9,243 nt of DNA from an uncultured Oscillospiraceae bacterium (GCA_945876665.1 CAMCPC010000034.1:1-9243), one strand, 5' to 3'; positions 1-6,374 are shown, numbered from the stretch's first letter. Notes: generated from the letters alone by a model not told the origin. Numbers and translations: made by a program.

Positions 1-168
1 AACGCAAGCGTGTTGTTCACCCCGACGTCCCACAATACCGCTAAACAATAATTTAACATCTTATTATATCCAAATACATCAAGAACATACCTAAAAATAT
101 GCACAAAAATTTCATTAAAATTTCTACAAATTTGTAGAAATTTTAATGAAATTTTTTTATAAAAAAGC
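1..168. other. Upstream intergenic region, no gene seen
   Basis: AT-rich stretch before the rpsJ promoter. I find no credible coding sequence on either strand. A short minus-strand reading frame open to the left edge (start codon at 57-59) has no ribosome binding site. The only clear structure is the palindrome at 105-156, described separately. The poly-T and poly-A tracts at 152-166 lie just upstream of the -35 box and could serve as an UP-element-like sequence. Which gene lies to the left cannot be told. Confidence 0.6.
105..156. terminator. Perfect 52-bp AT-rich palindrome, possible bidirectional terminator
   Basis: Two 26-nt arms meet at 130/131 with no mismatch. Only three of the 26 pairs are G-C. 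The right arm ends in a run of seven T (152-158), and the opposite strand likewise ends in a T run, so a bidirectional terminator separating rpsJ from an upstream unit is one reading. The stem is unusually long and GC-poor for an intrinsic terminator and has no unpaired loop when fully paired. A cruciform or a dimeric protein-binding site next to the promoter is an alternative. Confidence 0.5.
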
Positions 169-197
169 TTGCCAAATGGCTTAAAATCATGTATAAT
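169..197 (+). promoter_or_regulatory. Sigma-A type promoter P1 of the ribosomal protein operon
   Basis: The -35 box TTGCCA (169-174) is separated by 17 bp from a perfect -10 box TATAAT (192-197). T and A tracts lie just upstream (152-166). Transcription would start near 203-206, giving a leader of roughly 335 nt before rpsJ. It is the best promoter match I found in the window and is oriented towards the whole operon. Confidence 0.85.
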
Positions 198-213
198 AGC
201 AGTGTTGTGACTT

Positions 214-230
214 ATGTACATGATGTACAT
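214..230 (+). repeat. Twin palindromic octamers near the transcription start
   Basis: ATGTACAT occurs at 214-221 and again at 223-230, separated by one G. Each octamer is its own reverse complement, and the 17 bases together form a near-perfect palindrome. It lies about 10 to 27 nt downstream of the predicted start of P1. It could be an operator or a 5'-terminal hairpin protecting the mRNA. Confidence 0.45.
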
Positions 231-396
231 ATGGTACTGACAAGCGATGAAGCGGGAGGTTGCGGCTCTTTGGAAGCCGGTTTTTCCGTGGAGTGAGTCC
301 GATTCAAGAAACCGGGCGGCAGTTATGTATGCACACTATACCTATGTTTGAGTTGCGGTCAGAAATGGCGGCATATGGGGCGGTGTGCGGCGAAAA

Positions 397-426
397 TTGA
401 CTAACTTTGCCCGAACTATATATAAA
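397..426 (+). promoter_or_regulatory. Candidate second promoter P2 overlapping the terminator
   Basis: TTGACT (397-402, five of six consensus bases) and TATAAA (421-426, five of six) are 18 bp apart. The -10 box lies in the loop of the terminator hairpin. If active, transcription would start near 433 and give a shorter leader of about 105 nt that lacks an intact terminator stem. AT-rich loops can mimic a -10 box, so this is less secure than P1. Confidence 0.4.
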
Positions 427-447
427 ATACAGTTCGGGTTTTCTTTT
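410..447 (+). terminator. Intrinsic terminator (attenuator candidate) in the rpsJ leader
   Basis: CCCGAACT (410-417) pairs perfectly with AGTTCGGG (431-438) across a 13-nt AT-rich loop and is followed directly by TTTTCTTTT (439-447), the layout of a Rho-independent terminator. It lies about 95 nt before rpsJ with no gene in front. A competing stem, GGC 389-391 plus AAA 393-395 with TTTGCC 406-411, uses part of the left arm and could act as an antiterminator. Confidence 0.75.
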
Positions 448-540
448 AAGGGTGGTGCGAAACTCCCGGCGGTGTGTGCAATTTTCTTTAGGCGCTGTCG
501 TGCAGATTACAACACAATAAAATTTCAAGGAGGGAAAAGT

Positions 541-855
541 ATGGCAGCAAACCAGAAAATCAGAATCAAGTTAAAGGCTTATGATCACGTTGTTCTTGAT
601 CAGAGTGCTGAGAAGATTGTTGAGATTGCAAAGAGAACAGGCGCTAAGGTATCAGGCCCTATTCCTCTTCCTACAGACAAGGAAATCATCACAATCCTAA
701 GAGCCGTTCATAAGTACAAGGATTCTCGTGAGCAGTTCGAAAGAAGAACTCACAAAAGATTGATTGATATAGTTGTTCCGGGTGCTAAGACTATGGAATC
801 ACTAATCAAAATAGATTTACCGGCCGGCGTTGAAATCGACGTTATACAGAAGTAA
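541..855 (+). CDS. rpsJ: 30S ribosomal protein S10
   Basis: S10 sits in the head of the 30S subunit; in many bacteria it also acts as NusE, the NusB partner in transcription antitermination. The product is 104 residues, the usual family length. It opens [21 protein letters not shown] (split here around residue 20), has the GPIPLPT loop at 39-45 and the strongly conserved [16 protein letters not shown] segment at 62-77. The start is the ATG at 541, six bases after a strong AAGGAGGG (527-534). The reading frame stays open upstream to 385, but that part is leader sequence containing the terminator and has no family similarity. It is the first gene of the operon, followed by an unusually long 112-nt gap before rplC. 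Confidence 0.97.
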   Translation: MAANQKIRIKLKAYDHVVLDQSAEKIVEIAKRTGAKVSGPIPLPTDKEIITILRAVHKYKDSREQFERRTHKRLIDIVVPGAKTMESLIKIDLPAGVEIDVIQK

Positions 856-874
856 TTTTCTGCTAAGGTAAATC

Positions 875-941
875 GACCATAAAGTGCAGTAGCCCCAAGG
901 GCTATGATGCAGGTCAAGTTTCCGATAGCTTTTGCGGAAAC
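875..941 (+). promoter_or_regulatory. Paired hairpins in the rpsJ-rplC gap
   Basis: Two stems fill the 112-nt gap. The first is compound: GACC 875-878 pairs with GGTC 912-915, TGCA 885-888 with TGCA 908-911, and TAGCCC 890-895 with GGGCTA 899-904 around a CAA loop. The second is GTTTCCG 918-924 with CGGAAAC 935-941. Its loop contains ATAGC (925-929), complementary to GCTAT (901-905) in the first stem, so a pseudoknot or a switch is possible. There is no U-tract, so it is not a terminator. The rplC Shine-Dalgarno follows at 954-960. Confidence 0.55.
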
Positions 942-967
942 CAATAACTGATTAAGGAGGAAAAATC

Positions 968-1594
968 ATGGAAAAAGCAATTTTAGGTACAAAGATTGGT
1001 ATGACTCAGATCTTTGGCGAAGGCGGAGTAGTTATTCCTGTAACAGTTGTTTTGGCAGGTCCATGCGTTGTTACACAGAAGAAGACTGTAGAAACAGACG
1101 GCTACGAAGCTGTACAGGTTGGCTTTGGTGATGTAAAGGAAAAGCATCTTAATAAGCCGCAGCTGGGTCACTTCAAAAAGGCAGACACTGCAAACAAAAA
1201 GTATGTCAGAGAGTTCAGACTTGACGATATTTCAGGCTTGAACGTAGGCGACGAAATAAAGGCTGACATTTTCGCAGCCGGAGATAAGGTTGACGTGAGC
1301 GGCATTTCAAAGGGTAAAGGCTTTGCCGGCCCAATGAAGCACGGTCTTCACAGAGGTCCTATGACTCACGGTTCTAAATCAAAGAGAGTTTCCGGTTCAA
1401 TGGGTATGTGCTCAAACCCTGGTAGAGTATTCAAGGGTAAGGTACTTCCGGGACACATGGGTGTTCAAAAAGTTACAGTCCAGAATCTTGAGGTTGTTAA
1501 AATCGACGCTGAACAGAATTTAATTCTTGTTAAAGGTGCGATCCCCGGAGCAAAGGGCGGACTTGTTACAATCAGAAACAGCGTAAAGGCATAA
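968..1594 (+). CDS. rplC: 50S ribosomal protein L3
   Basis: L3 binds 23S rRNA early in 50S assembly and sends a long loop towards the peptidyl-transferase centre. The 208-residue product matches the usual length of about 205-210. It starts with the family hallmark [11 protein letters not shown] (6-16). The extended loop is recognisable at about 115-164, rich in Gly, Lys and His, with [12 protein letters not shown] (115-126) and [15 protein letters not shown] (151-165). The C-terminal barrel segment ends in TIRNSVKA. The ATG lies seven bases after AAGGAGG (954-960). It is separated from rpsJ by structured RNA and from rplD by only 28 nt. Confidence 0.97.
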   Translation: MEKAILGTKIGMTQIFGEGGVVIPVTVVLAGPCVVTQKKTVETDGYEAVQVGFGDVKEKHLNKPQLGHFKKADTANKKYVREFRLDDISGLNVGDEIKADIFAAGDKVDVSGISKGKGFAGPMKHGLHRGPMTHGSKSKRVSGSMGMCSNPGRVFKGKVLPGHMGVQKVTVQNLEVVKIDAEQNLILVKGAIPGAKGGLVTIRNSVKA

Positions 1595-1622
1595 TCGAGG
1601 TTATTGGAAAGGAGGAAATATA

Positions 1623-2246
1623 ATGGCTACAGTGGCTTTATATAACATGGAAGGCGCAAAGACAGGCTCTATGGAAGTTTCAGATGCTATCTTTGCTGCT
1701 GAAGTGAATAAGACAGTGTTGCATCAGGTAGTTGTAAACTATCTTGCAAACCAGAGACAAGGCACACAGTCCACAAAGACACGTACAGAAGTACGCGGCG
1801 GTGGTATTAAGCCTTGGAGACAGAAGGGTACAGGCCGTGCAAGACAGGGTAGTATCCGTGCTCCGCAGTGGACAGGCGGCGGCGTAGCGCTTGGCCCTAA
1901 GCCGAGAAGCTACAGATTCAGCATAAACAAGAAGGTAAAGAGAATTGCTCTTAAGAGTGCTCTTTCAGCTAAGTATGCTGATTACAAGGTATTCGTTATA
2001 GACGAGCTTAAGCTTGACGAAATCAAGACTGCAAAGATTGCAAATCTTCTTAAGGGTCTTGAGGTTAATACAAAGGCTCTTATAGTTACAGCAGACGCAG
2101 ATCCTGTAATCTATAAGTCAGCAAGAAACATCAAGGGTGTTACACCGACTCACGTTGGTACACTTAACACATACGACGTTCTTAATAATGATGCTTTCAT
2201 CATTTCAAAGGATGCCGTTGCAAAGATTGAGGAGGTGCTTGCATAA
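1623..2246 (+). CDS. rplD: 50S ribosomal protein L4
   Basis: L4 binds domain I of 23S rRNA and its long internal loop lines the peptide exit tunnel; changes there affect macrolide sensitivity in many bacteria. In E. coli L4 is also the autoregulator of the S10 operon. The product is 207 residues. The tunnel loop is clear at about 46-99, with [13 protein letters not shown] (53-65) and [12 protein letters not shown] (66-77). The globular part has the expected Rossmann-like segments IDELKLDE and [17 protein letters not shown] (1608-1615) precedes the ATG by seven bases. The TAA stop overlaps the rplW ATG by one base, which suggests translational coupling. Confidence 0.97.
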   Translation: MATVALYNMEGAKTGSMEVSDAIFAAEVNKTVLHQVVVNYLANQRQGTQSTKTRTEVRGGGIKPWRQKGTGRARQGSIRAPQWTGGGVALGPKPRSYRFSINKKVKRIALKSALSAKYADYKVFVIDELKLDEIKTAKIANLLKGLEVNTKALIVTADADPVIYKSARNIKGVTPTHVGTLNTYDVLNNDAFIISKDAVAKIEEVLA

Positions 2247-2548
2247 TGAATTCATACGATATTCTGAAAAGACCAATCATCTCTGAGCGCAGTATGGAAA
2301 CAATTTTGGACAGAGAGGGTAACGAAATCAAAAAGTACACCTTCGAAGTACCAAAGACTGCAAACAAGGTTGAAATAAAGAAGGCTGTTGAAGAAGTGTT
2401 CGGCGTTAAGGTTGCTAAGGTAAACACAATGAACGTTCTTGGTAAGGTTAAGAGAATGGGCAGAAATGAAGGCAGACGCGCTTCATGGAAGAAGGCTGTA
2501 GTTACTCTTACAGACGACAGCAAGACTATCGAATTCTTTGACATTTAA
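2246..2548 (+). CDS. rplW: 50S ribosomal protein L23
   Basis: L23 lies at the mouth of the exit tunnel and is the docking point for trigger factor and the signal recognition particle. The product is 100 residues, typical of bacteria. It has [13 protein letters not shown] at 4-16, [17 protein letters not shown] (33-49) and [13 protein letters not shown] (52-64), followed by the basic loop [19 protein letters not shown]. The ATG shares its A with the last base of the rplD stop codon. Its ribosome binding site GAGGAGG (2229-2235) lies inside the end of rplD. This is the layout of translational coupling. Confidence 0.97.
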   Translation: MNSYDILKRPIISERSMETILDREGNEIKKYTFEVPKTANKVEIKKAVEEVFGVKVAKVNTMNVLGKVKRMGRNEGRRASWKKAVVTLTDDSKTIEFFDI

Positions 2549-2583
2549 TTCGGATAAATTATAGATAAGGAGAGTAAAGGATA

Positions 2584-3417
2584 ATGGCTATAAAAAAGTA
2601 TAATCCTACTTCGCCTGCCAGAAGATTTATGACAGTTTCAGACTTCGCTGAAATCACAAAGAAGTCACCGGAGCGTTCACTTCTTGCTAAGAAGGATAAG
2701 CATGCCGGCAGAAACTCATACGGTAGAATTACTGTTCGTCATAGAGGCGGCGGCAACAGAAGAAAGTATAGAATTATAGACTTTAAGAGAAATAAAGACG
2801 GTATGCCGGCAACTGTTATCGGTATCGAGTACGATCCGAACAGAAGCGCAAATATCGCTCTTATTCAGTATGAAGACGGTGAAAAGGCTTACATCATCGC
2901 TCCGGTTGGTCTTACAGACGGCGACGTTGTAGTATCAGGCGAAGGCGCAGACATTAAGCCGGGTAACGCACTGTTTATAAAGGACATCCCTGTTGGTACA
3001 CTTATTCATAATGTTGAATTGTATCCGGGCAAGGGTGCACAGCTTGTAAGAAGTGCCGGTAACAGCGCACAGCTTATGGCTAAGGAAGATAAGTATGCAC
3101 AGGTTAAGCTTCCGTCAGGCGAGGTTAGAATGATTCGTCTTGACTGTAAGGCAACAATCGGTGTTGTAGGTAATCAGGAACACTCAAACCTTTCTATCGG
3201 TAAAGCCGGAAGAAAGCGTCACATGGGTTGGAGACCTACAGTCCGCGGTGTTGTTATGAACCCGAACGACCATCCGCACGGCGGTGGTGAAGGTAAGTCA
3301 CCAATCGGACGTCCTGCACCGGTAACTCCTTGGGGTAAGCCGGCACTTGGTCTTAAGACAAGAAAGACTAAGAACAGAACTGATAAGTTCATAGTAAAGA
3401 GAAGAAACGCTAAATAA
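2584..3417 (+). CDS. rplB: 50S ribosomal protein L2
   Basis: L2 is a primary 23S rRNA binder needed for joining of the subunits and for a functional peptidyl-transferase centre. The product is 277 residues, as expected. The RNA-binding region has [19 protein letters not shown] (42-60), and the C-terminal signature [20 protein letters not shown] spans 225-244. His230 corresponds by its context to the critical His229 of E. coli. The basic tail carries [12 protein letters not shown]. The ribosome binding site is weaker than its neighbours: AAGGAG at 2567-2572 is 11 bases from the ATG, with AAAGG (2576-2580) nearer. A TAA stop lies 27 nt before rpsS. Confidence 0.97.
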   Translation: MAIKKYNPTSPARRFMTVSDFAEITKKSPERSLLAKKDKHAGRNSYGRITVRHRGGGNRRKYRIIDFKRNKDGMPATVIGIEYDPNRSANIALIQYEDGEKAYIIAPVGLTDGDVVVSGEGADIKPGNALFIKDIPVGTLIHNVELYPGKGAQLVRSAGNSAQLMAKEDKYAQVKLPSGEVRMIRLDCKATIGVVGNQEHSNLSIGKAGRKRHMGWRPTVRGVVMNPNDHPHGGGEGKSPIGRPAPVTPWGKPALGLKTRKTKNRTDKFIVKRRNAK

Positions 3418-3444
3418 TTGATAGATTGAAAGGAGGAAGATTTA

Positions 3445-3717
3445 ATGGGCAGATCACTTAAAAAGGGACCTTTCGTTGAAGAACGTCTTATGAAGAGAAT
3501 TGACGCAATGAATGCTGCAAACGAGAAGAAGGTCGTTAAGACTTGGTCAAGAGCTTCCACAATTTTCCCTGAAATGGTTGGACACACAATCGCAGTTCAT
3601 GATGGCAGAAAGCATGTTCCTGTATTTATCAGCGAGGACATGGTTGGCCACAGACTTGGCGAATTCGCTCCGACACGTACCTATAAAGGACATGCCGGCG
3701 CTAAGACATCTAAGTAA
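3445..3717 (+). CDS. rpsS: 30S ribosomal protein S19
   Basis: S19 lies in the head of the 30S subunit with S13, close to the A-site tRNA. The product is 90 residues, normal for the family. It begins with the conserved [11 protein letters not shown] and includes [20 protein letters not shown] (32-51), GRKHVPVFI (54-62) and the signature [16 protein letters not shown] (68-83). AAAGGAGG (3429-3436) is eight bases before the ATG. Its last codons and TAA stop are built into the long hairpin at 3707-3739, so the 3' end of the gene also has an RNA structural role or carries a structure by chance of repeat insertion. Confidence 0.97.
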   Translation: MGRSLKKGPFVEERLMKRIDAMNAANEKKVVKTWSRASTIFPEMVGHTIAVHDGRKHVPVFISEDMVGHRLGEFAPTRTYKGHAGAKTSK

Positions 3718-3739
3718 TATCACTGATATTGCTTAGATG
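3707..3739 (+). promoter_or_regulatory. 15-bp hairpin over the rpsS stop codon
   Basis: CATCTAAG (3707-3714) pairs with CTTAGATG (3732-3739), T3715 forms a wobble with G3731, and AATATC (3716-3721) pairs with GATATT (3725-3730) around the triloop ACT. The one wobble pair fits an RNA read from the + strand. No T run follows, so termination is unlikely. A processing site, for example for RNase III, or a block to 3' decay is plausible. Confidence 0.6.
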
Positions 3740-3803
3740 CGATTAAACTTAGATATACAGAGGGATAAATTCCCGTTACAATATTGCAAAAGGAGGAATC
3801 CAC

Positions 3804-4142
3804 ATGGAAGCACGTGCAGTGTTAAGATATGCTCGTATTTCACCGAGAAAGGTGAAGATAGTGCTTGATCTTATAAGAAACAAGCCTGCTAACGTTGCAA
3901 TGGGTATTCTAAACAATACACCTAAGTCAGCGAGCGAGTATTTGAAAAAGCTTCTTGCGTCAGCTATCGCAAACGCAGAGAACAATCATGATATGGATAA
4001 GAATAAGTTATACGTTGCGGAATGTTTTGCAACACAGGGTCCTACTTTAAAGAGAATTCAGCCTCATGCTCAGGGCAGAGCGTTTAAGATTTTAAAGAGA
4101 ACCAGCCATATCACTTTAGTATTAAAGGAAATGGAAAACTAA
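3804..4142 (+). CDS. rplV: 50S ribosomal protein L22
   Basis: L22 contacts all 23S rRNA domains, and its beta-hairpin lines the exit tunnel near L4. The product is 112 residues, close to the usual 110. The N-terminal [20 protein letters not shown] (8-27) and the mid helix [13 protein letters not shown] (53-65) are typical. The tunnel hairpin falls at about 80-102 and includes [14 protein letters not shown], the stretch in which macrolide-resistance changes occur in other species; nothing unusual is visible there. AAAAGGAGG (3788-3796) is seven bases from the ATG. An 86-nt structured gap separates it from rpsS, and 19 nt from rpsC. Confidence 0.97.
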   Translation: MEARAVLRYARISPRKVKIVLDLIRNKPANVAMGILNNTPKSASEYLKKLLASAIANAENNHDMDKNKLYVAECFATQGPTLKRIQPHAQGRAFKILKRTSHITLVLKEMEN

Positions 4143-4161
4143 TCGAAAAGGAGGTTCATTC

Positions 4162-4890
4162 ATGGGACAGAAGGTTAATCCACACGGACTTAGAGTCGGC
4201 GTCATCAAGGACTGGGATTCTAAGTGGATTGCAGGTAAAAAGGATTTCGGAGACCAGCTGGTTGAAGATTACAATATAAGAAAGTTCGTTAAGAAGGCTT
4301 GCTATGATGCAGGTATCGCGAAGATTGGTATAGAGAGAAAGCAGAACAGAGTTTTCATCACTATCCATGCTGCTAAGCCGGGTATCATCATCGGCAGAGG
4401 CGGTGCTGAAATTGATAAGCTTAAGGCACAGATCGAAAAGCTTACTTCAAAGACAGTTAACGTAAACATCATGGAGGTTAAGACTCCTGACACAAACGCA
4501 CAGCTTGTTGCTGAAAACATCGCAGCACAGCTTGAAAGACGTATTTCATTCAGACGTGCTATGAAGCAGGTTATGGGCAGAGCAATGCGTCTTGGCGTTA
4601 AGGGTATAAAGACAGCAGTTGCAGGTCGTGTAGGCGGCGCTGAAATTGCAAGATGCGAGCAGTATCACGAGGGTACAATTCCTCTACAGACTTTGAGAGC
4701 GGATATCGACTATGGCTTCGCAGAGGCTCATACAACATACGGTATCCTTGGTGTTAAGGTTTGGATATACAAAGGCGAAATCCTGAATGTCGCTGACGGC
4801 AGAAGAAAGGAAGCAGCTGCTCAGGCCGCAGACAACAGACGTGATAACCGTCGTCGCGGTGACAGAAGACCGAAGGGAGGCAGACAGTAA
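4162..4890 (+). CDS. rpsC: 30S ribosomal protein S3
   Basis: S3 lies at the mRNA entry channel and takes part in unwinding structured mRNA. The product is 242 residues. It begins [13 protein letters not shown], has a type II KH domain whose GRGG loop is at 78-81, and the conserved RRAMKQ (131-136) that places basic residues R131, R132 and K135 where the E. coli helicase residues lie. The C-terminal domain has RVGGAEIAR (156-164) and VKVWIYKGE (199-207). The tail from about 214 is rich in Arg, Asp and Gly and is probably disordered; such tails vary between species. AAAAGGAGG (4146-4154) precedes the ATG, and the stop overlaps rplP by one base. Confidence 0.97.
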   Translation: MGQKVNPHGLRVGVIKDWDSKWIAGKKDFGDQLVEDYNIRKFVKKACYDAGIAKIGIERKQNRVFITIHAAKPGIIIGRGGAEIDKLKAQIEKLTSKTVNVNIMEVKTPDTNAQLVAENIAAQLERRISFRRAMKQVMGRAMRLGVKGIKTAVAGRVGGAEIARCEQYHEGTIPLQTLRADIDYGFAEAHTTYGILGVKVWIYKGEILNVADGRRKEAAAQAADNRRDNRRRGDRRPKGGRQ

Positions 4891-5312
4891 TGTTACTACC
4901 TAAGAGAGTTAAATACAGAAGAGTAATGCGCGGCAGAATGAAGGGTAAGGCAACACGCGGCAACGTTGTATCAAACGGCGAGTTCGGCCTACAGGCACTT
5001 GAGCCGGCATGGATTACTTCAAGACAGATTGAAGCTGCCCGTATCGCTATGACAAGATATACAAAGCGTGGCGGTCAGGTTTGGATAAAGATTTTCCCTG
5101 ATAAGCCGGTAACAAGAAAGCCTGCTGAAACTCGAATGGGTTCAGGTAAGGGTGCTCCTGAGTACTGGGTAGCAGTAGTAAAGCCCGGCAGAATTCTTTT
5201 TGAGATGGCGGGCGTAAGCGAGGAAGTGGCAAGAGAAGCTATGCGTCTTGCTATGCACAAGCTGCCGATTAAGTGTAAGTTTGTGACACGTCAAGCAGAG
5301 GATGGTGAATAA
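4890..5312 (+). CDS. rplP: 50S ribosomal protein L16
   Basis: L16 is a late-assembling 50S protein that helps position the A-site tRNA. The product is 140 residues, slightly above the 136-144 family midpoint. It opens [19 protein letters not shown], has [20 protein letters not shown] (32-51), and the signature [12 protein letters not shown] (77-88), followed by [14 protein letters not shown] (92-105). The ATG overlaps the last base of the rpsC stop. Its ribosome binding site GGGAGG (4875-4880) is inside the rpsC tail, so translation is probably coupled. rpmC begins two bases after its stop. Confidence 0.97.
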   Translation: MLLPKRVKYRRVMRGRMKGKATRGNVVSNGEFGLQALEPAWITSRQIEAARIAMTRYTKRGGQVWIKIFPDKPVTRKPAETRMGSGKGAPEYWVAVVKPGRILFEMAGVSEEVAREAMRLAMHKLPIKCKFVTRQAEDGE

Positions 5313-5314
5313 GA

Positions 5315-5518
5315 ATGAAAGTAAATGAGCTAAGAGATTTATCAACAGCTGAATTGGAAGAAAAGCTTGCTGAAAGCAAGCAGGAACTTTTCAACTTGAG
5401 ATTTCAGCACGCTATTAATCAGTTGGAAAACCCAAAGAGAATTAGTGATGTAAAGAAGACTATCGCTCGTATTTTAACCATCATTCATGAAAGAGAACTG
5501 CAAGGCAGTGCTATGTAA
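5315..5518 (+). CDS. rpmC: 50S ribosomal protein L29
   Basis: L29 is a small helical-hairpin protein beside L23 at the exit tunnel. The product is 67 residues, as expected. The family pattern is clear: [20 protein letters not shown] (5-24), LFNLRFQ (25-31) and [15 protein letters not shown] (41-55). It starts two bases after the rplP stop. Only weak Shine-Dalgarno matches precede it (GAGGA at 5298-5302, GGTG at 5304-5307), in contrast with the strong sites elsewhere, so it probably depends on ribosomes finishing rplP. Confidence 0.96.
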   Translation: MKVNELRDLSTAELEEKLAESKQELFNLRFQHAINQLENPKRISDVKKTIARILTIIHERELQGSAM

Positions 5519-5572
5519 TTTAATTTGAGCAGATAGACAATAAAAAGAATGTGCGGAAGGAGGCACTTATCT

Positions 5573-5830
5573 GTGGAAGAAAGAAACAGCCGTAAGGTTA
5601 AGATTGGTAAAGTAATCAGCAATAAGATGGACAAGACAATCGTTGTTGCTATTGAAGAAAATAAAAAGCATCCGCTTTATGGTAAGATTGTTAAGAGCAC
5701 TTACAAGCTTAAGGCGCATGATGAAGAAAACACATGCTCTGTCGGCGACAAGGTAAAGGTTATGGAAACAAGACCTTTGTCAAAGGACAAGAGATGGAGA
5801 TTAGTGGAAATCGTAGAGAAGGTTAAGTAA
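5573..5830 (+). CDS. rpsQ: 30S ribosomal protein S17, GTG start
   Basis: S17 is a primary 16S rRNA binder in the 30S body with an OB-fold. From the GTG at 5573 the product is 85 residues, the normal length. It has [18 protein letters not shown] (8-25), HPLYGKIV (33-40) and the signature [18 protein letters not shown] (58-75). The GTG is nine bases after GGAAGGAGG (5555-5563). An in-frame ATG at 5549 would give a longer form, but that reading would place the Shine-Dalgarno inside the coding region as Gly-Arg-Arg, lacks its own site, and adds eight residues unlike the family. It is the last gene of the S10 half. Confidence 0.94.
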   Translation: MEERNSRKVKIGKVISNKMDKTIVVAIEENKKHPLYGKIVKSTYKLKAHDEENTCSVGDKVKVMETRPLSKDKRWRLVEIVEKVK

Positions 5831-5854
5831 TATAACGTTTTTCGGATTGAATAG

Positions 5855-5913
5855 ATAACTTGCGCAGCAAGTTATAGCAAGCAAATTGGTTACAATTTGT
5901 GAAGCGTAAGGAG
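5855..5913 (+). repeat. Tandem repeat copy 1 before rplN
   Basis: This 59-nt unit recurs at 5918-5976 with 57 of 59 bases identical. It holds two perfect hairpins: ATAACTTGC (5855-5863) with GCAAGTTAT (5867-5875), and CAAATTG (5882-5888) with CAATTTG (5893-5899) around GTTA. It ends in AAGGAG (5908-5913), a Shine-Dalgarno with no proper gene behind it. Confidence 0.9.
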
Positions 5914-5917
5914 TGGA

Positions 5918-5976
5918 ATAACTTGCATAGCAAGTTATAGCAAGCAAATTGGTTACAATTTGTGAAGCGTAAGGAG
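5918..5976 (+). repeat. Tandem repeat copy 2 before rplN
   Basis: Second copy, offset 63 nt. Hairpins are ATAACTTGC (5918-5926) with GCAAGTTAT (5930-5938), and CAAATTG (5945-5951) with CAATTTG (5956-5962). The only differences from copy 1 are two bases in the triloop of the first hairpin (ATA here, GCA there). Its terminal AAGGAG is the working ribosome binding site of rplN. Arms of one copy could also pair with arms of the other, giving alternative folds. Confidence 0.9.
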
Positions 5977-5984
5977 GAAAAGTA

Positions 5985-6353
5985 ATGATTCAACAACAAA
6001 CACTTTTAAAAGTTGCTGATAACACAGGCGCTAAGGAAGTTATGTGTATCCGTGTAATGGGCGGCAGCAGAAAAAGATATGCAGCAGTTGGCGACGAAAT
6101 CATTTGCAGTGTCAAGAAGGCAACACCGGGCGGCGTTGTAAAGAAGGGTGACGTTGTAAAGGCTGTTGTAGTCAGAACAGTTAAAGAGTCAAAGCGTGCT
6201 GACGGTTCATACATCAGATTTGATGAGAACGCAGCAGTTATCGTTAGAGATGACAAAAACCCAAGAGGTACTCGTATCTTTGGCCCTGTTGCAAGAGAGC
6301 TTAGAGATAAAGAGTACATGAAGATACTATCATTGGCTCCGGAAGTTCTTTAA
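5985..6353 (+). CDS. rplN: 50S ribosomal protein L14
   Basis: L14 forms part of the subunit interface (bridge B8) and is the site where the silencing factor RsfS binds in bacteria. The product is 122 residues, exactly the usual length. It starts [20 protein letters not shown] and contains [20 protein letters not shown] (46-65), the stretch [20 protein letters not shown] (80-99) and GPVARELR (100-107). AAGGAGG (5971-5977), the end of the second tandem repeat, is seven bases from the ATG. In E. coli this gene opens the spc operon; here it follows a 154-nt structured gap, but I see no convincing promoter of its own. Confidence 0.97.
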   Translation: MIQQQTLLKVADNTGAKEVMCIRVMGGSRKRYAAVGDEIICSVKKATPGGVVKKGDVVKAVVVRTVKESKRADGSYIRFDENAAVIVRDDKNPRGTRIFGPVARELRDKEYMKILSLAPEVL

Positions 6354-6374
6354 TTAAGGAGGATAATAGTTACA

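Larger units (their letters stand above)
204..540 (+). promoter_or_regulatory. Structured 5' leader of rpsJ with alternative stems
   Basis: This untranslated stretch of about 335 nt is more GC-rich than the flanking DNA. It holds several stems. CGGCT 263-267 pairs with AGCCG 275-279. CCGGTTT 277-283 pairs with AAACCGG 309-315 and shares bases 277-279 with the first stem, so the two exclude each other. CGGGAG 253-258 can pair at long range with CTCCCG 463-468. GCACAC 331-336 can pair with GTGTGC at 383-388 or at 474-479. A terminator follows at 410-447. E. coli controls its S10 operon through L4 acting on the leader; whether L4 or another protein acts here cannot be told from the sequence. Part of it might instead be a separate small RNA. 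Confidence 0.6.

Noticed and set aside
1..59. Minus-strand frame open to the left edge with ATG at 57-59 and a TATAAT-like sequence at 63-68
   Set aside because: No Shine-Dalgarno and no matching -35 box; too short to judge.
304..528. Minus-strand open frame of 74 codons in the leader
   Set aside because: No recognisable protein, no ribosome binding site, and it covers the structured leader.
385..540. In-frame upstream extension of rpsJ from an ATG-less or alternative start at 385
   Set aside because: The extension covers the terminator, has no ribosome binding site and no S10 similarity; the ATG at 541 has a strong AAGGAGGG and gives the normal 104 residues.
5923..5940. Five-codon TTG mini-frame behind the orphan Shine-Dalgarno of repeat copy 1
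   Set aside because: Spacing is acceptable, but it is made of duplicated hairpin sequence with a rare start codon; it is probably a by-product of the duplication.
5891..5959. TACAAT -10-like boxes in both tandem repeats as an spc promoter
   Set aside because: No -35 box at the right distance, and the bases lie within the second hairpin.
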